NCBI GenBank assembly: GCA_002780065.1
Contig: PEWQ01000040.1
Location: forward strand, 1-10,521
Length of the DNA: 10,521 nucleotides
Origin: Candidatus Hydrogenedentes bacterium CG07_land_8_20_14_0_80_42_17
Lineage (GTDB): Bacteria; UBA8481
Reading direction: 5' to 3'
Positions 7,324-10,521 of this stretch are shown piece after piece (position 1 is the first letter of the stretch; each line of letters begins with the position of its first letter). Both the position numbers and the translations under genes were made by a program. The notes under the pieces are model-generated. The model worked only from the letters and a program-made list of their open reading frames with translations, was not told the DNA's origin and searched no databases.

Positions 7324-7378
7324 CGATTTATTTAAGTTTATATTTAATTTTATCAGCGCGCAAATAATCATTGTCCTC

Positions 7379-7406
7379 TTGACCTCGACTTCATTGCATT
7401 TATGAT
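7379..7406 (+). promoter_or_regulatory. Sigma70-type promoter of glgM-glgE
   Basis: TTGACC at 7379-7384 matches the -35 consensus TTGACA at five of six positions. TATGAT at 7401-7406 matches the -10 consensus at five of six, with a 16-base spacer. The predicted start point near 7413 would give a leader of about 20 bases that contains the glgM Shine-Dalgarno. If the EAL-HDOD gene began at its longer ATG (7371), this promoter would lie just outside that coding region. Confidence 0.6.
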
Positions 7407-7421
7407 TGAATGAAGAAATGC

Positions 7422-7428
7422 GGAGGTG
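7422..7428 (+). promoter_or_regulatory. Shine-Dalgarno site of glgM
   Basis: GGAGGTG lies five bases before the ATG at 7433 (counting from GGAGGT). It decides the start: the frame is open upstream to a TTG at 7406, but that lies within the -10 element and has no ribosome site, so the 9 extra residues are discounted. Confidence 0.85.
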
Positions 7429-7432
7429 TTTT

Positions 7433-8653
7433 ATGAAAGCGCTTTTTTATACAAATGAGTATCCACCTTATAATTACGGCGGAGCAGGTGTTCATGTTGA
7501 ATACCTTACGAAAGAATTGGCGAAACTTATCGATGTCGAGGTCAGATGCTTTGGAGATCAGGATTCGAATATTGATAACATAAAGGCGAAAGGCTACGGT
7601 TTCGATCAGGAACTCTTCAAAGATTGTCCTCAAAAATTCAAGTCCCCGCTCTCGACTTTTCTTAGAGGCATAGCAATGAATACTTCGGATGCAAAAGCAG
7701 ACGTTGTCCATTGCCATACGTGGTATGCTCACTTCGCAGGAATACTTTCTCAAATTCTTTACGGAATTCCCATGGTTGTGACATGCCACTCGCTGGAGCC
7801 GCTTCGACCATGGAAAGCTGAACAACTCGGCTCAGGATATCAGCTCTCTTCATGGGTCGAGAAGACGGCATTGGAGCGCGCTGACGCTATTATTGCAGTA
7901 TCGAAAGGTATGAAAACCGATGTGGAACGGCTCTTCGATGTCGAACCGTCACGAGTTGCAATCATTCCGAACGGAATTGATACTGACGAATATGTCCCAA
8001 GCACTTCAAAAGAATCTCTTTCAAAATTTGGAATCGATCAGGAAAAACCGTTCATTCTTTTTGTCGGAAGAATTGCTCGACAAAAAGGAATAATTCATCT
8101 CATCAATGCTATTGAACATATCCGTCCAGACGTGCAAATTGTTTTATGCGCGGGACAGCCTGATACTCCCGAGATCGCCGAAGAGATGAAATCGGGAGTC
8201 GCCAGAGTGAGAGCGAAACGAGACGGAGTTATTTGGATCGAGAAGATGGTCGACAAGCCGACAGTGCGCGAGCTTTACACTCATGCGGCGGTCTTTGTAT
8301 GTCCGTCGATTTACGAACCGTTCGGAATAATCAATCTCGAGGCGATGGCGTGTGAAACTCCGGTTGTCGCGAGCGCGGTCGGAGGAATTACGGAAGTGGT
8401 TGTGCACAATGAAACAGGACTTCTCGTTCCTTTGGATCAATACGATACTTCGCCGTTTGAACCTCGCGATCCGAAAAAATTCAGCTTGGATCTTGCGGCC
8501 GCGGTCAATTCGCTTTTGGATAATTCTGAACTTCGAAAAAAGATGGGGAAAGCCGGAAGGCAACGCGCAGTCGCTCACTACAGTTGGAAAGCAGTTGCAA
8601 AACAGGTCAAAGATTTATATATCTCTGTGATAGAGGCGAGGAAAAAGTCATGA
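7433..8653 (+). CDS. glgM: GT4 glycosyltransferase, GlgM/glycogen synthase type (maltose-1-phosphate synthase)
   Basis: 406 residues with a GT-B fold. The N-terminal domain opens NEYPPYNYGGAGVHV (8-22), the acceptor/donor loop of the actinobacterial-type GlgA/GlgM group, and has HCHTWYAH (93-100). The C-terminal domain has GRIARQKG (212-219), with R213 and K218 for the nucleotide-sugar phosphates, and the E-x7-E motif E295-E303 (EPFGIINLEAM). It is shorter than GT5 GlgA enzymes (about 477 residues), as expected for GT4 retaining enzymes. The known reaction of GlgM is ADP-glucose plus glucose-1-phosphate to alpha-maltose-1-phosphate; some relatives also elongate glucan. The choice of GlgM over a plain glycogen synthase rests mainly on the 4-base ATGA overlap with glgE, which uses maltose-1-phosphate. 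It has its own promoter and SD and is divergent from the EAL-HDOD gene. Confidence 0.88.
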   Translation: MKALFYTNEYPPYNYGGAGVHVEYLTKELAKLIDVEVRCFGDQDSNIDNIKAKGYGFDQELFKDCPQKFKSPLSTFLRGIAMNTSDAKADVVHCHTWYAHFAGILSQILYGIPMVVTCHSLEPLRPWKAEQLGSGYQLSSWVEKTALERADAIIAVSKGMKTDVERLFDVEPSRVAIIPNGIDTDEYVPSTSKESLSKFGIDQEKPFILFVGRIARQKGIIHLINAIEHIRPDVQIVLCAGQPDTPEIAEEMKSGVARVRAKRDGVIWIEKMVDKPTVRELYTHAAVFVCPSIYEPFGIINLEAMACETPVVASAVGGITEVVVHNETGLLVPLDQYDTSPFEPRDPKKFSLDLAAAVNSLLDNSELRKKMGKAGRQRAVAHYSWKAVAKQVKDLYISVIEARKKS

Positions 8654-10365
8654 AACCGAAGAGTGTAGTTATCGAAAATGTCAGGCCGATCTTCAATGAG
8701 GGAAGATATCCGATAAAACGTGAAGTTGGAGATACTGTGACTGTATGGGCGGATATCTTCAGAGACGGGCATGAGCTTTTTGAGGCATTTCTGGTCTATC
8801 GCGAAAAAGGTTCTAAGAAGTGGAGCAGAACTCCGATGGAATTTGTTGATAACGATAGATGGCGAGGAACTTTTCAGTTAGAAAAGAATGCTCGATACGA
8901 ATACACGATCGAGGCATGGCCTCAGCATCTCCAAAAGGTCATTTCGAGATTTAAGCCTATACTTGAAGTTGTAGCCGACAGGCCGCTTGCGCGCTATGCG
9001 GCGTGGTATGAGATGTTTCATCGTTCGCAAGGAAAAATTGAAGGGAAGAGCGCTACATTCGATGACATGATCGCGCGCCTGCCTGAAATTAAAGAGATGG
9101 GTTTCGATGTAATTTATCTTCCGCCGATACATCCGATCGGTGAGACAAATCGCAAAGGAAAAAATAATTTATTGAAGGCTTTGCCTGAAGAGCCAGGCTC
9201 GCCATGGGCGATTGGAAATAAATCAGGAGGGCATAAAGCTGTCAATCCGGAATTGGGAACTCTTGAAGATTTTGACAGATTCGCGGCTGAATGCAAAAAA
9301 ATGAATTTTGAGATTGCTCTGGATTTTGCGTTGAATTGCTCGCCAGACCATCCTTATGTTGCTGAGCACTCTGAGTGGTATTACAAGAATCCTGACGGCA
9401 CGATTAAATTTGCAGAGAACCCTCCAAAAAAATATGAAGATATCTATCCTCTGAATTTTTATTGCGAGGATTGGAAGGAACTTTGGAAAGAACTTCTTTC
9501 TATTATTGTCTTCTGGAGAAAGCATGGAGTGACTATCTTTCGAGTAGACAATCCTCATACGAAACCTGCTGTCTTTTGGGAGTGGTTGATTGCAAAGGCT
9601 CAGGAAAAATATCCTGATTTAATCTTTCTTTCAGAAGCGTTTACAAAACCGAAGATGATGAAGGCTCTGGCAAAAGCAGGATTTACTCAGTCATATACTT
9701 ATTTTACGTGGCGAAATTCTAAATCAGAATTAACAGAATATCTTACAGAGTTAACTCAATCTGAGATGAAAGAATATTTTCGAGGAAATCTTTTTACGAA
9801 TACACCTGATATTCTGACTGAATATCTGCAGAAAGGCGGCAGACCGGCTTTCATTACAAGGTCTGTTCTTGCGGCTACTTTATCTTCGGTTTATGGAATC
9901 TATAACGGATTCGAACTTTGCGAGAATACTCCGAAAGAAGAAGGAAAAGAGGAATATCTCGATTCGGAAAAGTATCAGTATAAGGTCTGGGACTGGGACA
10001 GACCTGGAAATATAAAAGCTGAGATTTCGAAAATAAATAAAATTCGTCAGGAGAATCCGGCTCTGCATGAATACGAGAACTTAAAGTTTTTTAAGTGCGA
10101 TAACGACAATGTTATTTTTTACGGGAAGATGACGTCTGACAGGTCGAATATTATTTGCGTTGCGGTTAACTTAGATCCGTTTCATAGGCAGATAACTAAC
10201 CTTTATTTGCCGTTGGATTTATGGGGAATCGAGGATTGGGAAACGTTCAAAGCGCATGAGCTTTTGACTGACAGAGTTTACCAGTGGAAAGGCGGAAAGA
10301 TTTGGAATATTCCGCTCGGACCTGAAGAAGGCATGACCGCAATCTGGAGAATAAGCAAAAATTAA
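8650..10365 (+). CDS. glgE: Alpha-1,4-glucan:maltose-1-phosphate maltosyltransferase, short form
   Basis: 571 residues from the ATG at 8650, inside an ATGA overlap with glgM and with a GAGGA SD (8638-8642). GH13_3 signatures are very clear: LPPIHPIG (157-164), HRKG-like TNRKG, ENPPKKYEDIYPL (256-268), RVDNPHTKP (298-306), SEAFTKP (328-334), FTQSYTYFTWRN (345-356), NTPDIL (384-389) and ELCENTP (422-428). Nucleophile D300, acid/base E329 and stabiliser D387 sit at spacings of 29 and 58, close to those I recall for Streptomyces GlgE (D394, E423, D480). It adds maltosyl units from maltose-1-phosphate to alpha-1,4-glucan, releasing phosphate. The N-terminal beta domain (1-90) runs almost straight into the RYAAWYEMF block (115-123), so the helical S domain seen in actinobacterial GlgE seems absent; family members are usually about 650-700 residues. 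The frame is intact. Confidence 0.95.
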   Translation: MKPKSVVIENVRPIFNEGRYPIKREVGDTVTVWADIFRDGHELFEAFLVYREKGSKKWSRTPMEFVDNDRWRGTFQLEKNARYEYTIEAWPQHLQKVISRFKPILEVVADRPLARYAAWYEMFHRSQGKIEGKSATFDDMIARLPEIKEMGFDVIYLPPIHPIGETNRKGKNNLLKALPEEPGSPWAIGNKSGGHKAVNPELGTLEDFDRFAAECKKMNFEIALDFALNCSPDHPYVAEHSEWYYKNPDGTIKFAENPPKKYEDIYPLNFYCEDWKELWKELLSIIVFWRKHGVTIFRVDNPHTKPAVFWEWLIAKAQEKYPDLIFLSEAFTKPKMMKALAKAGFTQSYTYFTWRNSKSELTEYLTELTQSEMKEYFRGNLFTNTPDILTEYLQKGGRPAFITRSVLAATLSSVYGIYNGFELCENTPKEEGKEEYLDSEKYQYKVWDWDRPGNIKAEISKINKIRQENPALHEYENLKFFKCDNDNVIFYGKMTSDRSNIICVAVNLDPFHRQITNLYLPLDLWGIEDWETFKAHELLTDRVYQWKGGKIWNIPLGPEEGMTAIWRISKN

Positions 10366-10370
10366 ACTCG

Positions 10371-10422
10371 GAGCCACGGAGAAAAAATAAAATAAAAAAT
10401 TATTTAAAAATCTCAGTGTCTC
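10371..10422. repeat. Imperfect GA-rich inverted repeat downstream of glgE
   Basis: GAGCCACGGAGA at 10371-10382 pairs with TCTCAGTGTCTC at 10411-10422, whose reverse complement is GAGACACTGAGA: 10 of 12 positions agree, across a 28-base A/T-only loop. The GAGxCACxGAG pattern resembles GA-rich dispersed intergenic repeats I recall from many environmental bacterial genomes. Only one copy is in this window, so dispersal cannot be shown here. Confidence 0.5.
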
Positions 10423-10451
10423 GGTTTCTGGTATGTTATTATATTTGAAAT

Positions 10452-10508
10452 TGCAAATTGGAAAGTGCAAATTGAAAATTTTATTTTTCCAATTTTCATT
10501 TTTCAATT
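10452..10508. repeat. Short direct and inverted AT-rich repeats
   Basis: TGCAAATTG occurs at 10452-10460 and again at 10466-10474 (period 14). AATTGAAAA at 10470-10478 has a perfect inverted copy, TTTTCAATT, at 10500-10508. The loop also contains related CCAATTTTC. The unit looks like a degenerate AATTTGCAATT/TTTTCAATT repeat cluster that may continue past the window edge. Confidence 0.45.
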
Positions 10509-10521
10509 ATTTCACACGTTC

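Larger units (their letters stand above)
10366..10521. other. Gene-free AT-rich tail after glgE
   Basis: No coding signal or tRNA is visible. The segment holds an imperfect GA-rich inverted repeat (10371-10422) and an A/T-rich stretch with short direct and inverted repeats (10452-10508). Neither stem is followed by a run of T, so a classical intrinsic terminator is not evident, although either could form an RNA hairpin at the end of the glgM-glgE transcript. Confidence 0.5.

Noticed and set aside
10452-10474. Two TGCAAATTG direct repeats with a period of 14, considered as the start of an array.
   Set aside because: Only two copies of nine bases, no spacers of CRISPR length and no cas genes in the window.

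Overview
The window is about 10.5 kb of moderately AT-rich, densely coded bacterial DNA from an organism I cannot name. It is bacterial because some genes have strong Shine-Dalgarno (SD) sites, there is a sigma70-type promoter, and it carries an EAL-HDOD signalling protein and a bacterial GlgM/GlgE pair. The gene mix (a solitary TctA-like permease of the type often seen in archaea, a GYF/OB-fold membrane protein, a squalene-synthase-like enzyme) suggests an uncultured lineage, but that is a guess. No phage, transposon, CRISPR, rRNA or tRNA signal was found. Nine genes fill nearly everything, and no gene-free stretch exceeds about 160 bases.

Layout: (1) 106-3904, plus strand, a three-gene translationally coupled operon: a GYF/zinc-ribbon/membrane/double-OB-fold protein, a TctA-like multi-pass permease, and a YdjM/DUF457-type membrane-bound metal-dependent hydrolase with a large insertion. 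I know of no named system with this composition, so it is the best candidate here for an undescribed one. (2) 3890-4867, minus strand, a squalene/phytoene synthase family enzyme that overlaps the end of the operon by 15 bases. It is divergent from (3) 4898-5551, plus strand, RNase HI with an N-terminal viroplasmin-type hybrid-binding domain. The 30-base gap between (2) and (3) looks like a symmetric bidirectional promoter. (4) 5561-7323, minus strand, an EAL-HDOD (YuxH/CdgJ-type) protein followed by an Lrp/AsnC regulator. (5) 7433-10365, plus strand, glgM-glgE behind a clear promoter and SD. (6) 10366-10521, a gene-free tail with two inverted repeats.

Best-understood function: GlgM is expected to make maltose-1-phosphate from ADP-glucose and glucose-1-phosphate, and GlgE transfers maltosyl units from it to alpha-1,4-glucan. 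The two open reading frames overlap by 4 bases, so the window encodes the core of the GlgE glycogen/alpha-glucan route. This GlgE has all three catalytic carboxylates but appears to lack the roughly 80-residue helical S domain described in actinobacterial GlgE.

Recurring regulatory pattern: the four genes with no visible SD (the GYF protein, the synthase, RNase H and the EAL-HDOD gene) each have a TATAAT-like hexamer only 10-13 bases before the start codon, as expected for near-leaderless mRNAs. glgM and the Lrp gene have strong SDs, and the second operon gene and glgE have weaker but well-spaced ones.
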